Part shown: positions 54,421 through 64,000 of the stretch, piece after piece
How the letters are laid out: each line of letters begins with the position of its first letter
Position numbering within the stretch: the stretch's first letter is position 1
Assembly: GCF_963678635.1 (NCBI RefSeq)
Contig: NC_087067.1
Span: forward strand, 4,039,072-4,103,071
Source: Symsagittifera roscoffensis
Lineage: Eukaryota; Xenacoelomorpha; Acoela; Convolutidae
Length of the DNA stretch: 64,000 bases
Direction: 5' to 3'
The notes under the pieces: generated by a model
The model's input: the letters and a program-made list of their open reading frames with translations, nothing else
The model's database searches: none
Told to the model about the DNA's origin: nothing
Program-made: the position numbers and the translations under genes

Positions 54421-55583
54421 GGGGGAGAGCTTAACTGAATCTTTTTGCAATTTGATTTGAGTTTAGCTTCAGAAATGGAATAGGCCGTACACTCGCTTTG
54501 CAAAGTTTCAGCATTACTCACTTGATAAATGCAGAAGTCCTTGCAAAATTTCTTAGAAAAAAATCCATTTCAATGTGATTTCATACTTATTATAAAATCC
54601 ATTATAATGGATTCCAAATGAATTAGTATGCATTTGGTTTTGGCGAGAAAAATTGGATTTAAAATCATTTTTAGTCCAATTTTGTTGTCTGAACGTAACA
54701 TGGGAATCGATTATATTTACAGCATTTTAGACCATGAAAATCCATTATATTCAATTTTATTTTTACAGCTGGAAAATGATGTTCTGATATAAGAAATGAT
54801 TTCAAGCAAATTAATCCGAAACACCTAAAAGAGCATGAAAACATTGAATTAGGTGTAAGTTAGTTATCGGTCATGAATGGTATTTAAAACAAAAAACTTT
54901 AAAAATTGACAATACTTTTAGGATCATGCTAGTCAAAGAAACTTTTTTTTGTATACAAATATATTGGTTGGATATGATGAGTAAAATTGAAATAAAACCC
55001 CAGGAATTAGAGAAAAGAAGTTTGCAGGGTGATAAAAAAGATAAGTTACACAAAAAAAGCAGAAGTTTAGAAAAAAAAATTACATAAAAATTCAACCCTG
55101 CTTCAAAAAATGTTTATTTCTTTGCTAAAAAATTTTGTACACAAACACAAGTAATCTGCTTCCGGAATTGGCACTAAACTTGGAAGCTTGAAAACATGGT
55201 ATCTTTAATCCGCTACATATTTGTTTTACTATTTTTTCTCAAGTCAGTATGTGATAGATTTAACTCCGGTAATTGAATTCAACAGATAGATTTGATGATA
55301 ATGTAGCTCCGTATTTCTAACTATAAACTCATTCAACTGTTTAAACACCTCACACAGAAGAAATTGCTGTTGAAACGTATCAATTAACAAGCACCAAAGG
55401 CACGAGGTCAACACCAAGGGACTGAACATAAATCTAACTCAAACCTTACACCTATGTGACATTTTCCCCTAAACAGTAATCTAAAATGCATATTGAAAGT
55501 TAAAATTCTATCCTACATACTCTCTTTTCACCCTCTTTGAATGTCCGGCGCGTCCCCTTTTTGTTGCTCCTTCGTGATGTTAA

Positions 55584-55877
55584 TCATCGCGGCCTCCATT
55601 TTAGATAAAGACGTTCTTTCCCTCGAAGTTTATCATGAGCTGTTTTTATATTGGCGATTCGATTCCTGGCTCGAATGTTACAGCAGCCTCTGTTTTGGTG
55701 GTCGTCTCGCTGTTTTTTTATTCCCCCTTTCTTGAGTTTGCACTTGTTCACTCTCCTTCGGATCAATGTCTTCGTCTCGTTCAGTCGTGGTCTGCGATGC
55801 ATCGTTTTCACAGTAACAGCTTGAGGTGCAGCTGATTGACTACTGGGTTCCATCTCACCGGGCGTGTCTATGCTCAT
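55584..55877 (-). pseudogene. Basic minus-strand ORF fragment in unit 1
   Basis: A 97-codon frame from ATG 55877 (MSIDTPGEMEPSSQSAAPQA) is rich in Lys and Arg toward its C-terminus. The unit 2 counterpart (59463-59648) shares the first ~50 residues and then changes frame, so at least one copy is broken. A TAG ten codons upstream is present in both copies. I do not recognise a family. Confidence 0.3.
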
Positions 55878-56880
55878 TTCCTTTGATGCGTGCTGATCAT
55901 TTTTCTACCCCAGTGTCGTCGTATAACAATTACACGGCTTTGATTTGCTCATCTCGTTTCCACTCGCTTTCGATTTTTACCTCGCTTTCACGCCGCAAGG
56001 CAGCAATGCCTGCTCACACTTGAATCCAGAATCCTCATCGTCATCGTCCCACGTTTTTTTTTTCCAGTTTTTGTTTTCTTTCGTTTTCGTTTCAGTTTCG
56101 CCTCAGTTTTTTTGCGCAGTTCTGCTGGTGTAGGAGTACTCGGCATGTTCTTTGAAAACTCTCACTGGGTTGCCAAATAAGTTTTTGGGCAATCCCACTT
56201 TTTCTAAGCTCAGACTCGTTTTCTAATGTAACCGTGTATCTGGATTCGCTGCTTTTTCGCTGCTATCTAAATTCTGTGCTTTATTAGCCTATACATGTAG
56301 TTGTTTTCCTCAAGGCGTTGAAACAGCGGCTCTGTCCTGCCACGCAACTTGCTTGGCCGCTGCTTTTCTCGCATCTTTTCTGCTCTGTCTACATGAACTC
56401 CGTTCCTTGTTACGAGCTTCACAATCACTCGGATAGGGTGGTTCATTTTTTCCTGGTTCAACTCCACGTCCGGCCTCATGTTAGTTCATACTATAGGACG
56501 CCAGTGTTTTTTCAAGCCAGAGGTTTTGAAGCCAGGGTTTTTTGTTGGGCTTCATAAAACCGCATTAGCCTCGCGGCCTAGATCAGCGATTTTTTGAGTA
56601 AGGCGCTTGGTTAAAACTTAAACGACCCGGGGAAGCGTTTAACCTTAGATTCTACTTTCCCATAAACCTCTTTTTTAGCGTAGTTCAGCTCAAAGTTCTA
56701 CTTTTGTACGTTTAACGCATCTGGTCAACCTAAAATTGGTCATCGGTAAACATATTTTTTCTTTGTCTTCAGCAATGCGAATTTTTTTTTTCGCTTTTCC
56801 TGTGAGCCTGGATCCTTGTTTCAAGTATTTTTTTTCGATGGACCACATGATTGAATTGAAATCAATGTCTGGAATTGAAA

Positions 56881-57048
56881 TTAAACGCTTTGTCTGATTG
56901 TTTGTTCACTAATCATTGTTGACAGCCAGCGCAAAACCCGGTCTACCGCAACGTAACTGTCTCGTTCATTTAAAACTTTGGTTGGACCCCAGAAACCAAG
57001 TCGAACGCATACATTAGGCGGCTCCTTCGGTTTGTATTTTGTACCCAT
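56881..57048 (-). pseudogene. Conserved minus-strand ORF fragment, unit 1
   Basis: A 55-codon frame begins MGTKYKPKEPPNVCVRLGFW and continues GPTKVLNERDSYVAV. The frame is open further upstream (ILKALCAKID). The same fragment is preserved in unit 2 (60415-60564) with a different C-terminus. It reads like an exon or domain piece of a larger protein that I do not recognise. Confidence 0.35.
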
Positions 57049-57071
57049 ATCAATTTTAGCGCAAAGCGCTT

Positions 57072-57287
57072 TTAAAATGTTCTTGCTGCCGGACTCTCAA
57101 GGCATCTTTCAGCAGTCGGCGCCAGCCTAAAACAATAGAAACCATACATTCCTGGTATCCTGGTCTTCTGGTGATGAAACCTATGTATACGGTTGAAAAT
57201 GTTCGGGATGGCAGCCATTTCATTCACCCAGTGGCACCCGTCCTCGATTTGAAAACCAGGCACATGTTGTCTTAGTTCGGCGACCAT
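57072..57287 (-). pseudogene. Minus-strand ORF fragment, unit 1
   Basis: A 71-codon frame begins MVAELRQHVPGFQIEDGCHW. Its sequence recurs in unit 2 in broken form, including an inverted piece at 60062-60125. Family unknown; probably part of the same lost gene as 56881-57048. Confidence 0.3.
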
Positions 57288-57891
57288 AGCACTCGCTTTC
57301 TCTACGATAAAAATCTTGAACGACCCGGGGAAGCGTTTAACCTAAGATTCTACTTTCCCATAAACCTCTTTTTTAGGGAAGTTCAGCTCAAAGTTCTTCC
57401 TTTTGTACTGACTAATTGACTAACTCTGAAAGGCTCTCTCTTTTTTGACAAACTTACAATCGCGAGGTATAACGCTCATGATGATGTTGATATGATAAGC
57501 CAGCGGATGTACTCCCCGTTTAAAGTTCGATTGAATGGAAAAGACAATGATTAGTTTTGCCTCCACTGTTTCGGAAGGATAAAGAAACAAGGATAGCCGG
57601 TAGCTGTGCAGGTAGCACAGAATGTTCCGACCACATTCATAAAAAATTACAGAAAAAAATTTTCTTCAAGTTTCTTCTGCGTGATGTGATTATTGAACTT
57701 ATAAAACTATACAAACGCGTACAAAAATAGTGGATTAACAATAAAATACTGCAGTTGCCTTCAAAAAAAGAAATTGCCTTCAAAAAAAAAACAAGTTACT
57801 TTGGTTACTTGTTGTTCAATTCAATTTTTTTCTGCCTAACTTTGACATTTTCGTTACTTTTTTTATGTTATTCAAAATTATTAGAAACTTT

Positions 57892-58155
57892 CGGGGGGGG
57901 GGGGGGGGGTAAAGTTCGAGTTGGACTGATCCTGCTTCCATTACCCCCCCCCCCCCTCCCCTAGTGTTTGCCCATATACAACAACAAACCCCCCCCCCCC
58001 CCCCGGGGGGCGTTCAGTGGGGGGGGGGTATGTTTAGGTGGGGAGGGGGTGGGTTCAGGTGACTGAGGGGGTGAGTTCAGGTGGGGAGGGGGTGGTATTC
58101 AGGGGGCGTTCAGAGGGGGGGGGGGTAGGTTTAGGTGGGGGAGGGGGTGGGAGGG
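57892..58155 (+). repeat. G-rich tract (unit 2)
   Basis: Counterpart of 54145-54420 with longer runs: about 15 G at 57894 and about 18 C near 57989. Confidence 0.8.
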
Positions 58156-59935
58156 GATCAAAGGGGCAAACGTTATGAGGGGGGAGAGCTTAACTGAATC
58201 TTTTTGCAATTTGATTTGAGTTTAGCTTCAGAAATGGAATAGGCCGTACACTCGCTTTGCAAAGTTTCCGCATTACTCACTTGATAAATGCAGAAGTCCT
58301 TGCAAAATTTCTTAGAAAAAAATCCATTTCAATGTGATTTCATACTTATTATAAAATCCATTATAATGGATTCCAAATGAATTAGTATGCATTTGGTTTT
58401 GGCGAGAAAAATTGGATTTAAAATCATTTTTAGTCCAATTTTGTTGTCTGAACGTAACATGGGAATCGATTATATTTACAGCATTTTAGACCATGAAAAT
58501 CCATTATATTCAATTTTATTTTTACAGCTGGAAAATGATGTTCTGATATAAGAAATGACTTCAAGCAAATTAATCCGAAACACCTAAAAGAGCATGAAAA
58601 CATTGAATTAGGTTTTAGTTAGTTATCGGTCATGACTGGTATTTAAAACAAAAAAACTTTAAAAATTGATAATACTTTTAGGATCATGCTAGTCAAAGAA
58701 ACTTTTTTTTGTATACAAATATATTGGTTGGATATGATGAATAAAATTGACATAAAACCCCAGGAATTAGAGAAAAAAAGTTTGCAGGGTGATAAAAAAG
58801 ATAAGTTACACAAAAAAAGCAGAAGTTTAGAAAAAAAACTTATATAAAAATTCAACCCTGCTTCAAAAAATGTTTGAATACTTGGCTTAGTTTCTTTGCT
58901 AAAAATTTTGTACACAAACACAATTAATCTGATTTCGGAATTGGCACTAAACTTGGAAACTTGAAGACATGGTATCTTTAATCCGCTACCTATCCGTTTT
59001 ACTATTTTTTCCCGAGTCAGTATGTGATAGATGTAATTCCGGTAATTGAATTCAACAGATAGATTTGATAATAATGTATCTCCGTATTTCGAACTATAAA
59101 CTCATTCAACTGTTTAAACACCTCACACAGAATATATTGCTGTTGAAACGTATCAATTAACAAGCACCAAAGGCACGAGGTCAACACCAAGGGGACTGAA
59201 CATAAAATTTAACTCAAACCTTACACCTATGTGACATTTTCCCTAAACAGTAATCTAAAATGCATATTGAAAGTTAAAATTCTATCCTACATACTCTCTT
59301 TTCACCCTCTTTGAATGTCCGGCGCGTCCCCTTTTTGTTGCTCCTTCGTGATGTTAATCATCGCTGCCTCATTTTAGATAAAAACGTTCTTTCCCTCGAA
59401 GTTTATCATGAGCTGTTTTTATATTGGCGATTCGATTCCTGGCTCGAATGTTACAGCAGCCTCTATTTTGGTGGTCGTCCCGCTGTTTTTTTATCCCCCT
59501 TCTTGAGTTTGCACTTGTTCACTCTCCTTTGGATCAATGTCTTCGTCTCGTTCAGTCGTGGTCTGCGATGCATCGTTTTTACAGTAACAGCCTGCGGTGC
59601 AGCTGATTGACTACTGGGTCCCATCTCACCGGGCGTGTCTATGCTCATTTCCTCTGATGCGTGCTCATCCTTTTTCTACCCCAGTGTCATCGTATCACAA
59701 TTACACGGCTTTGATTTGCTCATCCCGTTTCCACTCGCTTCAATTTTTGCCTCGCCTCCACGCCGCAAGGCAGCAATGCCTGCTCACACTCGAATCCAGA
59801 GAATCCTCATCGTCATCTTCCCACGTTTTTTGTTTTTTTTCCAGTTTTTGTTTTCTTTCGTTTTCGTTTCAGTTTCCTTTCAGTTTTTTTGCGCAAAATG
59901 TTCGGGATGGCAGCCATTTCATTCACACAGTGGCA

Positions 59936-60125
59936 CCCGTCTTCGATTTGAATACCAGGCCCATGTTGTCTTAGTTTGGCGACCGTAGCCCTCGCTTTCT
60001 CTACGAAAAAAATCTTGAACGACCCGGGGAAGCGTTTAAGCCGGTTCGTTCAAGATTTGTTTTGTGGAGAAAGCGAGTGCTATGGTCGCCGAACTAGGAC
60101 AACACGTGCCTGGTTTTCAAATCAA
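59936..60125. repeat. Inverted duplication inside unit 2
   Basis: 59936-60012 (tcgatttgaataccaggccc to gctttctctac) is mirrored by 60062-60125 (tggagaaagcgagtgctatg to ggttttcaaatc), about 50 bp apart. Unit 1 has this sequence once (57238-57304). Confidence 0.75.
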
Positions 60126-60414
60126 CGGGTGCGTTTTAGCCGGGGAAGCGTTTAACCTTAGATTCTACTTTCCCATAAACCTCTTTTTTAGCGTAGTTCA
60201 GCTCAAAATTCTTCCTTTTTTACGTTCAACGCATCTGGTCAACCTAAGATTGTTCATCGGTAAATATATTTTTTCTTTGTCTTCAGCATTGCAAAATTTT
60301 TTATTGCTTTTCCGGTGAGCCTGGATCCTTGTTTCAAGTAGTTTTTTTTTCGATCGACCACATGATTGAACTAAAATCAATGTCTGGAATTGAAATTAAA
60401 CCCTTTTATTTGAT

Positions 60415-60564
60415 TTATTGTTTACATGTCGTTTTCGACGGCCAGCGCAAAACCCGTTCTACCGCAACGTAACTGTCTCGTTCATTTAAAACTTTGGTTG
60501 GACCCCAGAAACCAAGTCGAACGCATACATTAGGCGGCTCCTTTGGTTTGTATTTTGTACCCAT
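60415..60564 (-). pseudogene. Conserved minus-strand ORF fragment, unit 2
   Basis: Counterpart of 56881-57048: the same MGTKYKPKEPPNVCVRLGFW start through YVAV, then diverging (VERVLRWPSKTTCKQ) to an earlier stop. Confidence 0.35.
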
Positions 60565-60942
60565 ATCATTTTTAGCGCAAAGCGCTTTTAAAATGTTCTT
60601 GCTGCCGGACTCTCAAGGCATCTTTCAGCAGTCGGCGCCAGGCTAAAACAATAGAAAACTATACATTCCGTGCACCATCAAACATGCTGGTCTTCTGGTG
60701 ATGAGACCTATGTACACGGTTGAAAGTGCTGGGGGATGGCAACCATTTCATTCACCCAGTTGGCACATATCCTCGATTTGAACACCAGGCACATGTTGTC
60801 TTAGTTCGGCGACCGTTAGCCTTCGCTTTCTCTACAAAATAAATCTTGAACGACCCGGGGGAAGCGTTTAACCTTAGATTCTACTTTCCCATAAATCTCT
60901 TTTTAAGCGTAGTTCACATCAAAGTTCTTCCTTTTGTACTGA

Positions 60943-61236
60943 TTAATTGACTAATTCTGGAAGGCTCTCTAACTTTTTGACAAAATTACAATCGCGAGGT
61001 ATAACGCTCATGATGATGTTGATATGATAAGCCAGCGGATATACTCCCATTTTAAAGTTCGATGTAATGGAAAAGACAATGATTAATTTTGCCTCCACTG
61101 CTTCGGAAGTTCTGGCCTCTGTGTTTTCCTTGATGACTTCAACCTCCGAGCTGCTGCGACTGCTTATAATTTCTGGAAAACGAGACAAAATTTGCTTAAC
61201 TTTTTGAAACAATTGTTCACTTTCCTTGAGTACACG
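60943..61236 (-). pseudogene. Minus-strand coding-like fragment at unit 2 end
   Basis: The open frame (ESEQLFQKVKQILSRF, then AKLIIVFSI and HINIIMSVIPRDC) is partly shared with the end of unit 1 (57430-57574), where the frame breaks after FVKK. The left ~50 codons lie outside the duplication. It could be an exon of the gene from which the unit was duplicated. Family unknown. Confidence 0.3.
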
Positions 61237-63515
61237 AGAATCAACTCACTCAGGTCAAGTTTAATAGTTACCCCAACTATTTTTGTGCTGTCCCGACTGT
61301 CGACCCTCGCAAATTTGCGCCTCCATTTGGCTGGCGTTTTACCGCATGCGTTTTACCCCATCTAGTGGAAACAGTTGCTTTATTTTGCGTACTGCACTGT
61401 GATTGGTTGCAACATTCATTTTTCTGTTTATAGTCAATAACTTACCCATCAAATGTCCTGAAAGGCAATCCGCAATGACAAATTTTGCCGGGGGATTTTG
61501 GTTCTTGCCAGTTTGAAATTTGGGATTGATACGATCTATTTGGAAGTAGATACGATTTTCCGAAAAAAAAATACGATATTATCTACCGGAACAGAAAACT
61601 TGTACATTGTTTTGTTCTTCATATTATTTCCTTCTAGCAAAGTTAAAGGAGCCTTACGATCCGTTAAAATCGTAGATTTTTTTATCGAAATTATAGTTTG
61701 TGTAATGTTTTTAACTTCTCTCCCCTTCCAACACGGCTATTAATCCTAGTTTGTTTGTTAAAAACATGCGCTCCTTTAGCAAACGAGATGCAAATGAGGT
61801 CAGTCGCCAATTTTGGGGGTCAAGTTTCTCCAACAACGCCCCAAAATATTATGGCTGGTGTCAGAGACAAGGCGGATGTTTTTAGGACATCGAACTGCGT
61901 GGACTCGAAAAAACGCGCACCATGTCTTTTAACGCATTGAATGCAGCTTGGACATGAGAAAGGTCGATTTTCTGGCATAAGAAAGGCCCGTAACAACGAC
62001 AAGTACTCTGCTAAGTGCTTTCATTCTGGCATGTGATTTCATAAGCAGCGGATTGATCTCATAGGATACTTAAATTGAGAGAGCGTGTGTTCGGCGGTAG
62101 TAATTTGTGAATGAGATCCGTTTTTGAAAAAGGGATTATACCCAATTTCGTGGTCTTATGGACTAGCCATTCGCACTCCGATTTTGCAATTTCGCATTCC
62201 GAAAGTTTCATTGCCATATTTTTGCGGTCAAGTTTTTCAATATTTTCTCAAGAATAAATGAAAGGATTAAATTATCATTAAAAACGCGTGGTTGCACGGA
62301 AATTCACCTAAGATAGAATCCAACACCCTTTGAAATTCTGCAAGCATTTTTGTCAATCCAGAGAAACATTTTTGAATCTATATAAATACCTCCTCATTCG
62401 TCTTCCCTCCAACAAGAAGAAATCACAATTGGAGCTGCCCGTACTTGTTTTTAAGTTCTATGGTCGTGAAATAATTTTGTCTAATTATGTTCTCGCTAAT
62501 CGTTTGGCCGATAAAATTATGAAATCTTGCTTAATCGGAGTATGGTACTTTTTTATGAACTTAATTATTCAATTCTCGCAGATTGAGCTGTTTCTCTGAT
62601 GGGTTTTTTTATATATATGGGAGACAGAAAGTAGTTATCCGAGCAATCGTCGAGTTTTTCAATGTGCCTTTCGTCCCTTATCGATTTTGTCCTGTAGTGT
62701 GATGAATACACGCTTCTTTTTTGCACCGGCATTAAACTCTTGAAGACTACCACTTCAAATTTTTTTCGAACTCTTCCTACCCGTTGAACAAATTACTAAA
62801 CTGCCTACTGAAACTAGTCTGCCAGTCATCTAGTGGCTTCTTCTTAATGCCGTCTCCACGTTTTTCTTAGGGTTCTTCCATGTTCATCACCCAGCCTGTT
62901 GTTACCTGGACTAACTGCAACCCAAATTGCGGCACGAACTTCCTTCCCATCAAACTTAGTTGATTGGTTCCAGAACCCCTGAGTTCTTGGTAGTTTCGTC
63001 CCAACGGTGACAGTTGCACGGGTTTAAGGTGCAGCTTCTAACGTACGCTTCAGCTCCTTAATCAGAAACATTTGAGAGGGGCGACCCGCTGTCAATCCAC
63101 TTTTGCGTCAGCCGTCTTTTGATTTTGAGTAATAGTTTTGCCCTCGCTAACTTTAATTCGTGCTCCTCCCTTAGTTTCTTCGATAGACATTTCGATATTA
63201 ACAGTTTGAACTACCTGAATCCCATCCGTGAGATCACATTTTTTTTTATCATTGACCCAACAAGCAGAAGTTTTATGTTGTGATGAATACATCGTGGTTT
63301 ATAACTTGCGCGCTTGGGACATCCTCGTCATATAGTTTTCCGACCGGCCTTAATTCACCCCTTGTCTTCGGCAAGTCCGTTCGTTTTGCCCCGAACTTTT
63401 TTTTTCAAAAACAGCAATTTGCACTTTTTGCTGGACACTTTGCAATATGATTTGCCGTGAACCCGTTTTGGTAACTTCAACAAAAGCGTCTATCCGCCCC
63501 CACCCCAGTTTTCGG
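61237..63515 (-). other. Region with decayed minus-strand coding remnants
   Basis: On the minus strand, protein-like stretches appear in changing frames: GRIDAFVEVTKTGSRQIILQ (just left of the gap), then MYSSQHKTSACWVNDKKKCD (63092-63292), then a stretch with GFWNQSTKFDGKEVRAA (near 62950), then VYSSHYRTKSIRDE (62565-62753). Two pieces share YSS(Q/H)(H/Y)(K/R)TK/S, suggesting an internal duplication. GFWxxxTK weakly recalls the unit 1 fragment. No continuous gene can be drawn. Confidence 0.3.
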
Positions 63516-63715
63516 NNNNNNNNNNNNNNNNNNNNNNNNNNNNNNNNNNNNNNNNNNNNNNNNNNNNNNNNNNNNNNNNNNNNNNNNNNNNNNNNNNNNN
63601 NNNNNNNNNNNNNNNNNNNNNNNNNNNNNNNNNNNNNNNNNNNNNNNNNNNNNNNNNNNNNNNNNNNNNNNNNNNNNNNNNNNNNNNNNNNNNNNNNNNN
63701 NNNNNNNNNNNNNNN
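63516..63715. other. Assembly gap, 200 N
   Basis: Exactly 200 N bases, probably a placeholder length. ORFs running through it are not real. Confidence 0.95.
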
Positions 63716-63930
63716 GTTCGGCCACGAACACACCCCAAAAATTTTGAGAAAGAAAGTTAAAAAAGAAAACTTTTGGTTTATGAAAAAAATCCTACAATTT
63801 CCATAAATCAAAAAAGCTTATCTTAAAGTTTTCTTAACATTTTCTGTATATATGGAATTGCACGAAAATGTATGATAGGCTTTTTTTCATATATGAAAAC
63901 TGTAGGACAAGCATTTTTGGTCAACCCGGG
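63716..63930. mobile_element. Right end of a CCCGGG-type element (copy 3)
   Basis: This contains the subterminal motifs (catatatgaaaactgtaggacaagc, tgtatgataggc) and ends in ggtcaacccggg at 63919-63930, identical to the right end of 14068-15006. The left part lies in or beyond the gap. Confidence 0.7.
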
Positions 63931-64000
63931 TAAGTTATCAAATCCGAGCAACTGTATTAAAAAAGTAGCAACTGTAATTAAAAAAATTGCATCATAGTCA

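Larger units (their letters stand above)
53831..57574. repeat. Tandem duplication, unit 1 (3,744 bp)
   Basis: This starts aaggataaagaaacaaggat and is followed directly by a second copy starting with the same bases at 57575. It contains a hairpin-family-like end (53840-53890), a G/C-homopolymer zone (54145-54420), the TCCATTATAAT element (to ~54740), then sequence with several minus-strand open fragments (55584-55877, 56267-56479, 56881-57048, 57072-57287). The fragments are interrupted by stops and frame changes, so they look like remains of one or more genes or of a coding transposon. Confidence 0.85.
57575..61099. repeat. Tandem duplication, unit 2 (~3.5 kb, rearranged)
   Basis: This aligns with unit 1 at an offset of 3,744 bp to about 59895. 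There it jumps from the equivalent of ~56120 to that of ~57195, followed by an inverted piece, and then realigns from ~60140 (equivalent ~56630) to its end at the equivalent of 57574 (cactgcttcgg). Homopolymer lengths and scattered bases differ. Confidence 0.8.

Noticed and set aside
61498-62599. Frames of 81-89 codons with hydrophobic stretches
   Set aside because: No ATG in good context or family resemblance, and the frames close quickly; the 62330 frame starts with TTG and is AT-biased.
63350-63811. ORFs running through the N gap
   Set aside because: The reading frame across 200 unknown bases is meaningless.
1-64000. CRISPR arrays, operons, prokaryotic promoters or prophage
   Set aside because: Repeats lack uniform spacers, genes are spliced or isolated, and the context is eukaryotic.

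Overview
The window is AT-rich, intron-bearing nuclear DNA from a eukaryote, most likely an invertebrate animal. There are no operons, Shine-Dalgarno sites or CRISPR arrays. The few real genes are scattered single ORFs: a coiled-coil protein resembling the ciliary CCDC42/CFAP73 family, and two Golgi-type GT31 glycosyltransferases. The 3' splice sites in front of exons read TTTCAG. Nearly everything else is repeats. I cannot name the species.

Layout. 1-15.5 kb is a mosaic of repeats: two copies of a ~1.67-kb block (1-1668 and 8240-9907), a G-rich element, fold-back elements with long inverted ends, a 30-bp minisatellite, a tRNA-derived SINE and a 939-bp element with perfect CCCGGGTTGACC ends. 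15.59-25.40 kb is one complete young LTR retrotransposon on the minus strand, inserted into an older MITE. 25.4-35.4 kb is gene-poor, with tRNA-like repeats, a decayed ~165-bp satellite and fold-back elements. 35.47-36.62 kb holds the coiled-coil gene. 38.2-38.54 kb holds nested inverted repeats around a GC-rich core. 41.6-42.8 kb and 51.6-53.0 kb hold the GT31 genes. Between the GT31 genes lies a cluster of a hairpin-ended repeat family and two tiny MITEs with exact 8-bp target duplications. 53.83-61.10 kb is a tandem duplication of a ~3.7-kb unit that carries broken coding remnants. 61.1-64 kb holds more minus-strand remnants, a 200-N gap and the right end of another CCCGGG element.

The most notable object is the LTR element. 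It has PBS, PPT, TSD and near-identical 1,158-bp LTRs. Gag (CCHC knuckle) and an aspartic protease are linked by a textbook -1 frameshift signal: U UUA AAC, a 7-nt spacer, then a 7-bp stem. No reverse transcriptase or integrase is visible after the protease. Upstream of gag there are two mutually related small ORFs and a ~1.25-kb leader with 17 copies of CTGAAAC (GTTTCAG in the element's sense). Another unknown basic, coiled-coil ORF sits just before the 3' LTR. This looks like a gag-pro-only element that must borrow polymerase, with several unexplained accessory parts.

The second notable object is a dispersed repeat family ending in a 7-bp hairpin. The hairpin arms change in a compensating way between copies, so the structure seems to be what is maintained. 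All coordinates and motif counts were read by eye, and no database search was possible.
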